DNA of 64,000 nucleotides from Sphingomonadales bacterium (GTDB taxonomy: Bacteria; Bacteroidota; Bacteroidia; Flavobacteriales_D; Crocinitomicaceae): NCBI GenBank assembly GCA_016872115.1, contig VHBC01000005.1, positions 83,848 through 147,847 of the forward strand, written 5' to 3'. Position numbers and translations under genes: made by a program. This document shows positions 26,292-33,871 of the stretch, one piece after another; position 1 is the stretch's first letter, and each line of letters opens with the position of its first letter. The notes below the pieces were generated by a model, which saw only the letters and a list, made by a program, of their open reading frames with translations, had not been told where the DNA came from and ran no database searches.

Positions 26292-26930
26292 TTAGTTTTT
26301 TTCTTTTAATAACTCTTTTTCTCCAGGTGACAAGTCGGTGGGGGCAATAACGCCCACACTGGCAATCTTGAGTTCGTCAACTAAATCAATAAAGCTCTTG
26401 CAAAGCGCTTTGTCGTCGGTTTTGATCAGAACCTTGACCGCTTCTCTTTTGACGGTGAGTTCGTTGAGCTTGCGATCGTAGGTAGTGTCTGCAATTTGCT
26501 TTTTGTCGAGTTGCTTGTCTAAAGCCACCTTATTTTTAATAACGTACTCGTTCCAAGAAGCTAACAATTTTCTGACACTATTTTCTCCGGAACCAAAATT
26601 AGCCTCCTCGAAAACAGTAGGGCCATTGGGTCCGGGTTTGGATTTCGGATAAAATTCGTTGCGGTAATAGTAAACTTTGTCACCAGACAAAATAAAGGTG
26701 GCGGCATTGTTTACCCTTGGCGCTTTTTTACCGTCGTCTATTTTTTTTGCTGGGTAATTGAGCGGCATGACCTTAGGCTTGCTAAAGGTCGAGGTCAAGA
26801 CAAAAAAGGTGAGGAGTAGAAAGGCAAGATCCACCATTGGGGTCATGTCTACGTGGGTAGATCCTTTCTTAGCTCTTTTCTTCCCTTTTTTGCCGTGGTC
26901 GCCGCCGCCGCTTTCTACGATTTGTGCCAT
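26292..26930 (-). CDS. exbD: ExbD/TolR-family protein, copy 2
   Basis: 212 residues. A basic cytoplasmic start (GKKGKKRAKKG) precedes the single helix VDMTPMVDLAFLLLTFFVLTSTF containing the proton-path Asp, followed by a periplasmic domain longer than in E. coli ExbD (extra YYRNEFYPKSKPGPNG segment), as usual in this phylum. Part of the ExbB-ExbD motor. 8 bases after the first exbD gene. Confidence 0.9.
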   Translation of the reverse strand: MAQIVESGGGDHGKKGKKRAKKGSTHVDMTPMVDLAFLLLTFFVLTSTFSKPKVMPLNYPAKKIDDGKKAPRVNNAATFILSGDKVYYYRNEFYPKSKPGPNGPTVFEEANFGSGENSVRKLLASWNEYVIKNKVALDKQLDKKQIADTTYDRKLNELTVKREAVKVLIKTDDKALCKSFIDLVDELKIASVGVIAPTDLSPGEKELLKEKN

Positions 26931-26938
26931 GTGCTAAT

Positions 26939-27604
26939 TTAATTTACGGGAATTGCTTCCGCAGAGGTTACAAAATTCAGGTTATTCAGATTCAATTCTC
27001 TGAACACATCGATAACAGTAGCAGCGTCTTTATACAAAGTTTTAGAGTCTACACGTACCACAAACTTTGGCTTGAAATCTTCCATTTTGGGTTGGACGCC
27101 TTTGAGCTTTGCAGCTTCAAATGCGGTTCGGCCAGAGTTACCAGCTGCAGTTGCAGCAAAGGAAAGCCAATCTAAAAGTTCGTTTTTGGTAGAATCGGTG
27201 GGTATTCCTTTTGTTGGGAAACTTGCGCGTTTTGCTGCTTCGGTGCTCATGTATGCAGGAAGTTCTTGCATGGTACAACCAAAGGTTGACATAAAAGAAA
27301 ACTCTTCAATTTGCTCATTGTTTAAAGAAACTTTGTATTTGCTGAGCATATTGTTGAGCATTTCTTTGCGGGCTTCTGGATCCGTAAGGTTGAAGAACAC
27401 GCGGCCGTCTCTATCTAGGGTCACCATTAAAACATTCTTTGGAATGATTTTATCTGAAATACTAGATGGGGTTTCGACGGTAACGGGTTCAGCGTTGCGG
27501 AAAGAAGCCGTCAACATAAAGAAGGTCACAAGCAAGAACGCCAAGTCCACCATAGGCGTCATGTCTATGGTAGGAGAGCCTTTAGGCATTTTAATTTTTG
27601 GCAT
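26939..27604 (-). CDS. exbD: ExbD/TolR-family protein, copy 1
   Basis: 221 residues. SPTIDMTPMVDLAFLLVTFFMLTASF carries the conserved Asp of the membrane helix; the periplasmic domain follows. Two non-identical ExbD proteins per operon is normal for Bacteroidota and presumably gives a mixed motor. 28 bases after exbB. Confidence 0.9.
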   Translation of the reverse strand: MPKIKMPKGSPTIDMTPMVDLAFLLVTFFMLTASFRNAEPVTVETPSSISDKIIPKNVLMVTLDRDGRVFFNLTDPEARKEMLNNMLSKYKVSLNNEQIEEFSFMSTFGCTMQELPAYMSTEAAKRASFPTKGIPTDSTKNELLDWLSFAATAAGNSGRTAFEAAKLKGVQPKMEDFKPKFVVRVDSKTLYKDAATVIDVFRELNLNNLNFVTSAEAIPVN

Positions 27605-27632
27605 TGCTTGAGTTTTAACTTAAGGTTGACAA

Positions 27633-28463
27633 TTAATTGTTGGCTGCAAAGTCTTGAACGATCGTGAAGCTTGCTTCATCAATGCCGTATGTCATGGCGT
27701 CGATTTTGGTAGAGAAGAAGCCGAATGCGATGATTGCAATAGTTGAACCTGAAATACCGAATGCGGTGTTGATAAGGGCCTCGGAGATACCAGTAGAGAG
27801 TTCTGCTGTATCTGGCGCACCTTGCGACATTGCGGCAAATGAACGGATCATACCAAGTACGGTACCGATCAAACCAATAAGTGTCGAGATAGATGCAGTG
27901 GTAGAAAGTACAGGCAAGTTTTTAGAAAGCATTGGCAACTCCAAAGAAGTAGCTTCTTCGAGTTCTTTTTTCAAGGCCTCTAATTTCTGTTCTTTGTCCA
28001 TGTGTGCGTCTTTCTGTTCTTTGTCCATGTGTGCGTCTTTGGTCATCATTTGGTATTTTACCAAACCTGCACGAACTACATTGGCCAAAGAACCGCGTTG
28101 CTCGTCGCATGCTGCAATAGCACCGTCAAAATCTTTGGCAGACATGAATTCTTTAATTTTTTCGATGAATTGATTGGCTTTGCCTTTTCCGTTAGCCAAC
28201 ATGAGAGTAACCAAACGCTCAATTGTGAAGATCAATACGATAAGGTTAACCGCAACCAAACCTGGCACGATGAAACCACCTTTATAGATAACTCCTAAGA
28301 GGTTGCCTTCAATTGGTTCTGCTTCTGGGTTTTTGTCTACGAAGTTATTCGGGTCCCCAAAAATAAATTTGTAAATTAAGATACCTGCAATGAGTGCAAG
28401 TGCAATAGCCAGAAACGAAATAATTGCTGAAAATCCCCCGGCGGTTTTTTGATTTTTGTCCAT
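27633..28463 (-). CDS. exbB: MotA/TolQ/ExbB proton-channel protein
   Basis: I use the ATG at 28463 (MDKNQKTAGGFSAIISFLA, 276 aa); the track's upstream start lies in the leader. Three membrane segments: about 15-35, 65-90 (GLVAVNLIVLIFTIERLVTLML) and a C-terminal pair region with LIGLIGTVLGMIRSF and TAFGISGSTIAIIAFGF, typical of TolQ/ExbB. The cytoplasmic loop contains a duplicated nonapeptide KDAHMDKEQ (see repeat). First gene of the TonB motor operon with a consensus promoter. Confidence 0.92.
   Translation of the reverse strand: MDKNQKTAGGFSAIISFLAIALALIAGILIYKFIFGDPNNFVDKNPEAEPIEGNLLGVIYKGGFIVPGLVAVNLIVLIFTIERLVTLMLANGKGKANQFIEKIKEFMSAKDFDGAIAACDEQRGSLANVVRAGLVKYQMMTKDAHMDKEQKDAHMDKEQKLEALKKELEEATSLELPMLSKNLPVLSTTASISTLIGLIGTVLGMIRSFAAMSQGAPDTAELSTGISEALINTAFGISGSTIAIIAFGFFSTKIDAMTYGIDEASFTIVQDFAANN
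27984..28040. repeat. 27-bp tandem duplication in exbB
   Basis: Two perfect copies (27984-28010 and 28011-28037, matching 3 bases further) in frame, adding nine residues KDAHMDKEQ to the cytoplasmic loop. The perfect identity suggests a recent event. Confidence 0.95.
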
Positions 28464-28502
28464 AATGATTGTTTTTAATTTTTCATTTTTACAATTGAAC
28501 GC

Positions 28503-28533
28503 CAAATATAAAAAAACTTTAGCCCCTTTTCAA
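28503..28533 (-). promoter_or_regulatory. Promoter of the exbB-exbD-exbD-tonB operon
   Basis: Minus-strand TATATTTG (28503-28510) with a TTG (28531-28533) 20 bases upstream, a full consensus match; leader of roughly 35 bases. Confidence 0.65.
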
Positions 28534-28695
28534 AACGAAATATTAATGTTTCTGGTAGGACAACGCATAATTATTGTCTTTCTAACATAAAGACGGCCTT
28601 TTTAGGCTTATTTTGAAGAGAGCAGGTAAGTTTCCCAAATGAAATTTAATGTAGATTTAACATGAAATCTGAGCGCATAAGTAGTATTTGCAGTC

Positions 28696-28741
28696 ACTTG
28701 TGATTTTCAAAAGTAAGAAGCTCTCGACTTGCGATTTTCAA
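28696..28741 (+). repeat. Pair of direct repeats ACTTGYGATTTTCAA upstream of the cluster (possible operator)
   Basis: ACTTGTGATTTTCAA (28696-28710) and ACTTGCGATTTTCAA (28727-28741) differ at one base. Their starts are 31 bp apart, close to three helical turns, so both would face the same side of the DNA. They end 25 bases before the -7 element, a usual place for an activator. No regulator gene is adjacent. Confidence 0.5.
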
Positions 28742-28765
28742 TACAATTTTCTTACCTTCAACATT

Positions 28766-28773
28766 TAGCTTTG
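28766..28773 (+). promoter_or_regulatory. -7 element of the 13-gene cluster
   Basis: TAGCTTTG matches TAnnTTTG; the first ATG is 7 bases later. No TTG at the standard -33 distance, consistent with dependence on an activator at the direct repeats. Confidence 0.5.
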
Positions 28774-28780
28774 TCTACAT

Positions 28781-29266
28781 ATGAGATTTTATTTAGTCGA
28801 CCGTATAGAAGAGGTAATTCCTGGACAAACAGCCAAAGGCATCAAATGTTGGACGCTATCAGAGGATTACTTTGCAGAACACTTTCCTGGATTCCCAATT
28901 GTGCCGGGAGTTTTGCAGATAGAATCTATGGCGCAGCTCATGGGTATACTCATTGAGCGGTCATATGCCGCTGCGCATCTAGAAAAGGGACGTTGTTATC
29001 CGATTCTAAGTATTGTGCAAAAAGCCAAGTTCAGGGATTCTATTATACCTGGAGACCAAAGCATTATTGAAGTCGTGCTCACATCCTTAGATACCATGCG
29101 CGCCACAGGTAGTGCAAAATTGCTTGTCGAAGGAAAAGTGCGCGCAGAAGCTGATCTGAGTTTTACTATTCTCGAAGCACAGCAGGCAAGCACCAATCCG
29201 TTTATCGCTCAGCGCGATGAATATTATTTATCGCTACAAGTCAAAGAAACACTGAAAAAACGCTAA
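28781..29266 (+). CDS. FabZ-like 3-hydroxyacyl-ACP dehydratase
   Basis: 161 residues, hot-dog fold. The motif HFPGFPIVPGVLQIESMAQLMG contains catalytic His34 and Glu48 in the FabZ spacing. Dehydrates 3-hydroxyacyl-ACP to the trans-2-enoyl form. First gene of the 13-gene run, directly followed by a chain-length-factor-like gene (TAATG overlap). Because housekeeping fabZ in this phylum is normally with lpx genes, this copy is probably dedicated to the cluster. Somewhat longer than E. coli FabZ at the C-terminus. Confidence 0.88.
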   Translation: MRFYLVDRIEEVIPGQTAKGIKCWTLSEDYFAEHFPGFPIVPGVLQIESMAQLMGILIERSYAAAHLEKGRCYPILSIVQKAKFRDSIIPGDQSIIEVVLTSLDTMRATGSAKLLVEGKVRAEADLSFTILEAQQASTNPFIAQRDEYYLSLQVKETLKKR

Positions 29267-30294
29267 TGCTTGCAACGCTTACAGCCATCGGATTTTGGGA
29301 AAGTGAACAGTTTTCTGCAAGTGGGCAATTAGGCCCAAGCGCTTCATTACAAACGAATTCGGCTCGTGTGCAACGTCAGTTTGAACATCTAAATGCAGCA
29401 TTTAGACAAATTCAATTAGATCAAAATCATCCAAAATACCCGAAGCCAAGCGATTTAAAAATATTGCGCAGTGATACCATTGCCGCCTTGATTTTATGTC
29501 AAGAGATGGCTGAACTATATCAGTGGGGACCTTCTTTTACAGAAAACGGCGCCCTGTTTGTTGCAAATAGTAATTTTATCGATGATGACGTACTTGACTT
29601 CGAAGGTATTTCCTTGGCTATTGGCCAACTCCAAAATGCACCCGATCAGGCTAGCGAAAACAAGCTTTTTGGATCAGGGGTGTCTCCGCTTCTTCCCTTA
29701 AGAACCCTTACCAATGGTGCACAGAGCTTTATTGCGCAGTACTTATCTTTTTTTGGGAGTTCCACCACATATGGCAGTACAGGAATTGCTACTGTTCAAG
29801 CCCTGCACGATGCGTGCAATTTTTTGAAAATTGGCGCTTGTCAAAAAGCCTTGGTGGGAGGCGGACACTTTGCCAATTTGTTTTCTTTTGTCAATAATTG
29901 CTTATTAATATCCGACACAGAAGGTTATGCCGAGGCGAGCGCTACAAGTTTTTTTATGCTCGAGCCCTATCATCCAGAAACAAAAGCGCCAGCTGCTTTG
30001 CATATTGTTGAGCACATTGATAGCCTCGAATCGCTGTCTCAGCATCAAGTTGATTGGTTATTTTATGGTGGCGCATTTACACCAGCTCAAGATCAAGAAT
30101 TGCATAAACGCTGCGGTCAATTAGACTATAAAGAGGCTTTTAGTTGGTTTACGCACACTGGTAATCTCGGTGCGGCTGAGCTTGGTATGCTGCTCGCCGT
30201 TGCAGTGAATTGGCTCCATGCCGGTCAGACTGCCATCGTATTGCTCAAAGATGCCTATGATATATTTGAAATTATAAAAGTTCAAAAGGCATGA
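29266..30294 (+). CDS. Chain-length-factor-like ketosynthase homologue lacking the catalytic triad
   Basis: 342 residues, thiolase-type fold. The nucleophile region reads TTYGSTGIATVQAL: the Cys of the usual TACSSG is Gly170. The first His region reads FYGGAFT in place of NAHGTGT, and the second reads THTGNLGAAELG with Asn where His is expected. All three catalytic positions are therefore lost while the flanking fold is kept, as in chain-length factors that pair with an active ketosynthase. Its stop overlaps the active KS start by 4 bp. Known: type II polyketide and aryl polyene systems use KS-CLF heterodimers. Inferred: this is the CLF. Confidence 0.75.
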   Translation: MLATLTAIGFWESEQFSASGQLGPSASLQTNSARVQRQFEHLNAAFRQIQLDQNHPKYPKPSDLKILRSDTIAALILCQEMAELYQWGPSFTENGALFVANSNFIDDDVLDFEGISLAIGQLQNAPDQASENKLFGSGVSPLLPLRTLTNGAQSFIAQYLSFFGSSTTYGSTGIATVQALHDACNFLKIGACQKALVGGGHFANLFSFVNNCLLISDTEGYAEASATSFFMLEPYHPETKAPAALHIVEHIDSLESLSQHQVDWLFYGGAFTPAQDQELHKRCGQLDYKEAFSWFTHTGNLGAAELGMLLAVAVNWLHAGQTAIVLLKDAYDIFEIIKVQKA

Positions 30295-31559
30295 GTTCAA
30301 CTAAAGCATATATTATCGACACCCACACGATCAGCCCTTTGGGTCTAGGGACCAGCGAATTATTGGCAGCCCTTCAAGAAAAAAAACAGGCAGCCACGCT
30401 TATTGAACAATTTGACCCTAGCGGACTTGCGCAGTCACATGCCTGTGAGGTGGCAGTAGCGCAGCAAAAATGGTTGGACCAACTGCCAACTGAATGGCAA
30501 GATGTAGCAACCTATGACCGAAAATTTGCACTTTGGGCAATTGCATTATTGAGTCAGCAACAAATGCTCAAAGAAATATTTGCCAACACGCCTACCAATA
30601 GGACAGCTCTTTTTTTAGGTCTGGGCGCAAATGCCTTTCCTGTATTGCGCATTGCCAAAGCAGTAGAGAATTATTCTGCATTTGGACTCAACGAAGCCAT
30701 TGCAAAACTCAATTACAACAATGGTCATAAGGCCAATTCTATTTTCAATCATGCCGATTTATACGGCGCCTATTTTCAGCAAGAAATTGCTGAGGTTGCC
30801 TTTTGCCGCAATCTCATGACAGCATGCTCGAGCAGTACCCAAGCCATTGCTTTTGGTGCGGCCCATATAATGGCTGGTCAGGCAGATTTGGTATTGGCTG
30901 GAGGGACAGATTCAATTATCAATCAGTTCGCATATATTTCTTTTGGCAAATTAGGCGTGCTCAGTCCTGACCAGTGCAGGCCTTTTGATGTAGGTCGGAA
31001 CGGCACAATTGCCGGCGAATGTGCTGGCTTTACACTCCTTGCTTCTGAGGCGTTTGTACATAAAAATAACCTCAAACCCAAAGCTGCGCTCATTGGCTTT
31101 GGAAACAGCATGGATGCTTATAAAATTACTGCACCTGATCCTTCCGGAGCGGGCGTAGAGCGCGCTTTGCGTAGTGCCATTGAAATGTCGGGAATCCGAG
31201 CAGAACAAATAGATTACATCAATGCGCATGGCACAGGAACGCGCTCCAATGACGAAGCGGAATTACGCGCCATAGAACGCGTCGTTGGCGCTGCCGCACC
31301 GCATATATTTGTGAGTTCAACAAAAGATCGCCATGGCCACGCAATTGCCGCTGCTGGGATCCAAGAATTTCATGTACTGACCACTTGTATACTGGCAAAT
31401 CTTATTGCTGCCAATCTCAGTTTTAGCAATCCGTTGCAAACCAACTTACAATTACCTTTCCGCGAAAATAAAACGCATCCAATCCGATACGCACTCACTA
31501 ATAATTTTGCTTTTGGAGGCGTCAATTGCAGTCTGGTACTGGAAAATTTAAATATATGA
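30291..31559 (+). CDS. Beta-ketoacyl-ACP synthase (FabF-like, active triad)
   Basis: 422 residues. Catalytic residues are visible: Cys179 in LMTACSSSTQ, His313 in NAHGTGTRSNDEAE and His350 in STKDRHGHAIAAAG (Lys345 nearby). Condenses acyl and malonyl units on ACP. Overlaps the CLF-like gene (ATGA) and the ketoreductase gene (ATGA), so KS and CLF are made together. Closer in context to aryl polyene or type II PKS ketosynthases than to housekeeping FabF. Confidence 0.88.
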   Translation: MSSTKAYIIDTHTISPLGLGTSELLAALQEKKQAATLIEQFDPSGLAQSHACEVAVAQQKWLDQLPTEWQDVATYDRKFALWAIALLSQQQMLKEIFANTPTNRTALFLGLGANAFPVLRIAKAVENYSAFGLNEAIAKLNYNNGHKANSIFNHADLYGAYFQQEIAEVAFCRNLMTACSSSTQAIAFGAAHIMAGQADLVLAGGTDSIINQFAYISFGKLGVLSPDQCRPFDVGRNGTIAGECAGFTLLASEAFVHKNNLKPKAALIGFGNSMDAYKITAPDPSGAGVERALRSAIEMSGIRAEQIDYINAHGTGTRSNDEAELRAIERVVGAAAPHIFVSSTKDRHGHAIAAAGIQEFHVLTTCILANLIAANLSFSNPLQTNLQLPFRENKTHPIRYALTNNFAFGGVNCSLVLENLNI

Positions 31560-32308
31560 ATCTCGACTTAAAAGACAAAGTAGTTTGTATCACCGGGGCC
31601 TCTGGTGGAATCGGCATGGCCATTGCCACTGCATTTTTAGCAGAAGGCGCTGTTGTATGTGCTACCTACAGGCAACACCAAAATAAACTTGATGCATTTT
31701 CCAAAGAACTTTCGCAAGCACAAAAAGCGCTACTTTTTACTTATCACCTCGATTTGCACGACTCAAAAAGTCAAGCAACATGTATATCTGCGATTTGCAA
31801 TGACCATACGCGTATTGATATTTTGGTAAATTGTGCAGGTTCGGCGCTTGAGAAACCTTTTTTACTGCTGACCCCGGAAGAGGTTCAACAACAAATCAGT
31901 ACCAATTTTAGCCAACAAGCCCTTTTTACCCAACAAGTTGCCAAAGTGATGCTGCGTCAACGAAAAGGATCAATTGTTAATATTTCAAGCCTTCTCGGTA
32001 AGCGCCTTGGAAGAGGAGTGGCCGTATATGCAGCAGCAAAAGCTGCAATGGATCGTTTAACCCAAACACTCGCGTTGGAAGTAGGTAAAAAGGGGATTCG
32101 CGTAAATAGCATCAATCCTGGTTTGGTGGCGACTAAAATGAGCAAAAATGTACAAGCGAATATGCCTTCAGAATTTTTGGAAATGAGCCCCATTTCCAGA
32201 CCGGGAACACCAGAAGAAATTGCGAACGCCGTTCTTTTTTTGGCATCGGAAAGGGCTAGTTATATAACCGGAGTCTGTTTATCGGTCGACGGCGGATTAG
32301 GAATTTAA
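31556..32308 (+). CDS. FabG-like 3-oxoacyl-ACP reductase
   Basis: The track start (31526) is inside the KS gene; the ATG at 31556 (ATGA overlap) gives MNLDLKDKVVCITGASGGIG (250 aa). SDR motifs: TGASGGIG cofactor loop, NCAG (a variant of NNAG), Ser in NISSLLG, YAAAKAAM with catalytic Tyr and Lys, and the C-terminal GVCLSVDGGLGI typical of FabG. Reduces 3-oxoacyl-ACP to the 3-hydroxy form with NADPH. With the dehydratase it completes a reductive elongation cycle lacking a classic FabI. Confidence 0.88.
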   Translation: MNLDLKDKVVCITGASGGIGMAIATAFLAEGAVVCATYRQHQNKLDAFSKELSQAQKALLFTYHLDLHDSKSQATCISAICNDHTRIDILVNCAGSALEKPFLLLTPEEVQQQISTNFSQQALFTQQVAKVMLRQRKGSIVNISSLLGKRLGRGVAVYAAAKAAMDRLTQTLALEVGKKGIRVNSINPGLVATKMSKNVQANMPSEFLEMSPISRPGTPEEIANAVLFLASERASYITGVCLSVDGGLGI

Positions 32309-32329
32309 AAGCGAAATAAATCAATTATA

Positions 32330-32731
32330 ATGGAACAAAACGAAGCAATCATTGAGCAAATTAAAATTATCATTCAGCAGTCTTGCGGGATAGACCCCGC
32401 AATTATGCATGCCAATTCTACCATTTTTGATGAATTGAGTATCGATTCAATAGATATGGTCGACATCCTTTTTCAGTTAGAGAGACATTACGACATCGAA
32501 CTAAAAATCTCAGAAATTGAACAGCAGTCCAAATTAGAAATGGGGGATGAGCCCTTTGAAATAGACCAAGTCATTACGCCAAAAGGGCTAGAGGTTTTAC
32601 GCCGCAGAATGCCAGAAATTGACCCCGCCAAATTGACCGAAGGACTGACGATGTTCGAAGTGATCAAATTGATCAATATCCAAAGTATGGCTAATATGGT
32701 CGCACATCAGTTGGCTAAAAAAAATAGTTAG
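32330..32731 (+). CDS. Acyl carrier protein, extended form
   Basis: 133 residues. The 4'-phosphopantetheine site is Ser40 in IDSIDMVDILFQLERHYDIE (DSxD type). It is longer than the usual ~80 residues: an insert of about 35 residues (EMGDEPFEIDQVITPKGLEVLRRRMPEIDPAK) precedes the final helix region LTMFEVIKLINIQSMANMVAHQL. Extended ACPs of this kind are known from polyene and sphingolipid-type loci in several phyla. Carrier for the KS/CLF/KR/DH set. It ends at the base before the next start. Confidence 0.88.
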   Translation: MEQNEAIIEQIKIIIQQSCGIDPAIMHANSTIFDELSIDSIDMVDILFQLERHYDIELKISEIEQQSKLEMGDEPFEIDQVITPKGLEVLRRRMPEIDPAKLTEGLTMFEVIKLINIQSMANMVAHQLAKKNS

Positions 32732-33871
32732 GTGCGAAACTACATTTATAGAATAGGTGCTTCGGCAAAGCTCTATGGGTTTGATGATCCCATTTTAGAG
32801 GTCCCAATTCTTGGTCAAAAACTTGGAAGTTATCAAGCAAAAGCGTGTACGCAATGGGGTTTTGAACTCATAGATGTTGCCGATCAAAATGCCATCCCCG
32901 TTTCCGAAGAACCCTATTTTTGTTTTGATGCCAAAATGGTCTTTACAACAAAGTTCTTAAGTGCTGCTTTAGACTATGCCAATACGAAAATCAGTGAGAA
33001 TATTCAATTTGGGCTGGAGGGGCATGCAAGTGCGCAGCAACACGCGCTACCTGTTGGCAGCCAAGAAGGTCCGCTTTTGTTTCCGTTTTATTATGTTGGA
33101 AACAGCAAGCAAAAAGCTTTTGAAGAAAAATTACTTTCGGGAAAAGAATATGAATGGGGCATCGAAATGCCGCCTCAGGTGATGCCTGGCGGACGTTACG
33201 CTTTGAATCAGAACCCGGTTTTTGCTGCTTTGTTATTGTCCCCTTTTCATTTGTTGGGGGCCAATATGGCACTGAACCTAAATAGAGGCCTTTCTTTACA
33301 GGAAAAATTACCCAATTGGCTGCGCCAACGTATTTCCAAACCCTTCACAAAGCTCACTTCAATGGGTTTACGCCTTATGAATCAAAAAGGGAAAAATTGC
33401 CGGATTCATCCGAGTGCAGTTGTGGAAGGCTGTGTGCTGGGAGACAACGTTACCGTTGGGGCCAATGCAGTGCTAAGAATGAGTGTGATTGGCAGTGGAA
33501 GTTTCATTGCCGATACGGCTGTGGTTAGCTTTTCTGTAATAGGCGAAAATAATTTTGTGAGCACCGGAAACCATTTGGTTAACTCCATGACTTACCAAGA
33601 TGTATTTACGATTCATGGCCCATATCAGTACAGTATTTTTGGTAAAAACGCTGCCGTATTTGCGACGATCAATTCTGACATCAGACTAGACCTCAAGACG
33701 ATTCGGATTCCGACCGCTATTGGGGTCATTGATTCCAAGCAAATATTTTTAGGCGTTGCTTACGGCCATCGTTGTAAAATTGGCGGGTCGAATATCATTG
33801 CTGCGGGCAGATTGGTACCCAATGATTATGTCTTGAATCCACCTGATTTCATCACTTTGAAGTTTGACTAA
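32732..33871 (+). CDS. Hexapeptide-repeat (left-handed beta-helix) protein
   Basis: 379 residues with a GTG start immediately after the ACP stop. The C-terminal half (about 225-300) shows hexapeptide turns (IHPSAVVEGCVLGDNVTVGANAVLRMSVIGSGSFIADTAVVSFSVIG), the fold of LpxA-like acyltransferases and of sugar nucleotidyltransferase C-termini. The first 200 residues do not show a nucleotidyltransferase signature. Possible role: acyl transfer from the ACP, or scaffolding. No catalytic His can be fixed by eye. Zero-base spacing to both neighbours supports co-translation with the ACP. Confidence 0.65.
   Translation: MRNYIYRIGASAKLYGFDDPILEVPILGQKLGSYQAKACTQWGFELIDVADQNAIPVSEEPYFCFDAKMVFTTKFLSAALDYANTKISENIQFGLEGHASAQQHALPVGSQEGPLLFPFYYVGNSKQKAFEEKLLSGKEYEWGIEMPPQVMPGGRYALNQNPVFAALLLSPFHLLGANMALNLNRGLSLQEKLPNWLRQRISKPFTKLTSMGLRLMNQKGKNCRIHPSAVVEGCVLGDNVTVGANAVLRMSVIGSGSFIADTAVVSFSVIGENNFVSTGNHLVNSMTYQDVFTIHGPYQYSIFGKNAAVFATINSDIRLDLKTIRIPTAIGVIDSKQIFLGVAYGHRCKIGGSNIIAAGRLVPNDYVLNPPDFITLKFD

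Larger units (their letters stand above)
28464..28780. other. Divergent intergenic control region between exbB and the 13-gene cluster
   Basis: 317 bases without a gene. It contains the exbB promoter, a pair of 15-base direct repeats and the cluster promoter -7 element. I see no tRNA, riboswitch fold or small ORF. An AT-rich middle part (about 28540-28690) holds nothing I can name. Confidence 0.7.

Noticed and set aside
27072-27611. 179-codon plus-strand ORF opposite exbD
   Set aside because: Antisense shadow of a clear ExbD; no family features and no start context.
28590-28615. Possible hairpin GCCT-TTTT-AGGC in the exbB/cluster intergenic region as a terminator
   Set aside because: Four-base stem only, no coding end on either side that needs a terminator, and the T tract is short.
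28729-28956. ORF-track entry upstream of and overlapping the dehydratase gene
   Set aside because: Out-of-frame shadow; the dehydratase frame at 28781 carries the intact HFPG motif and abuts the promoter.
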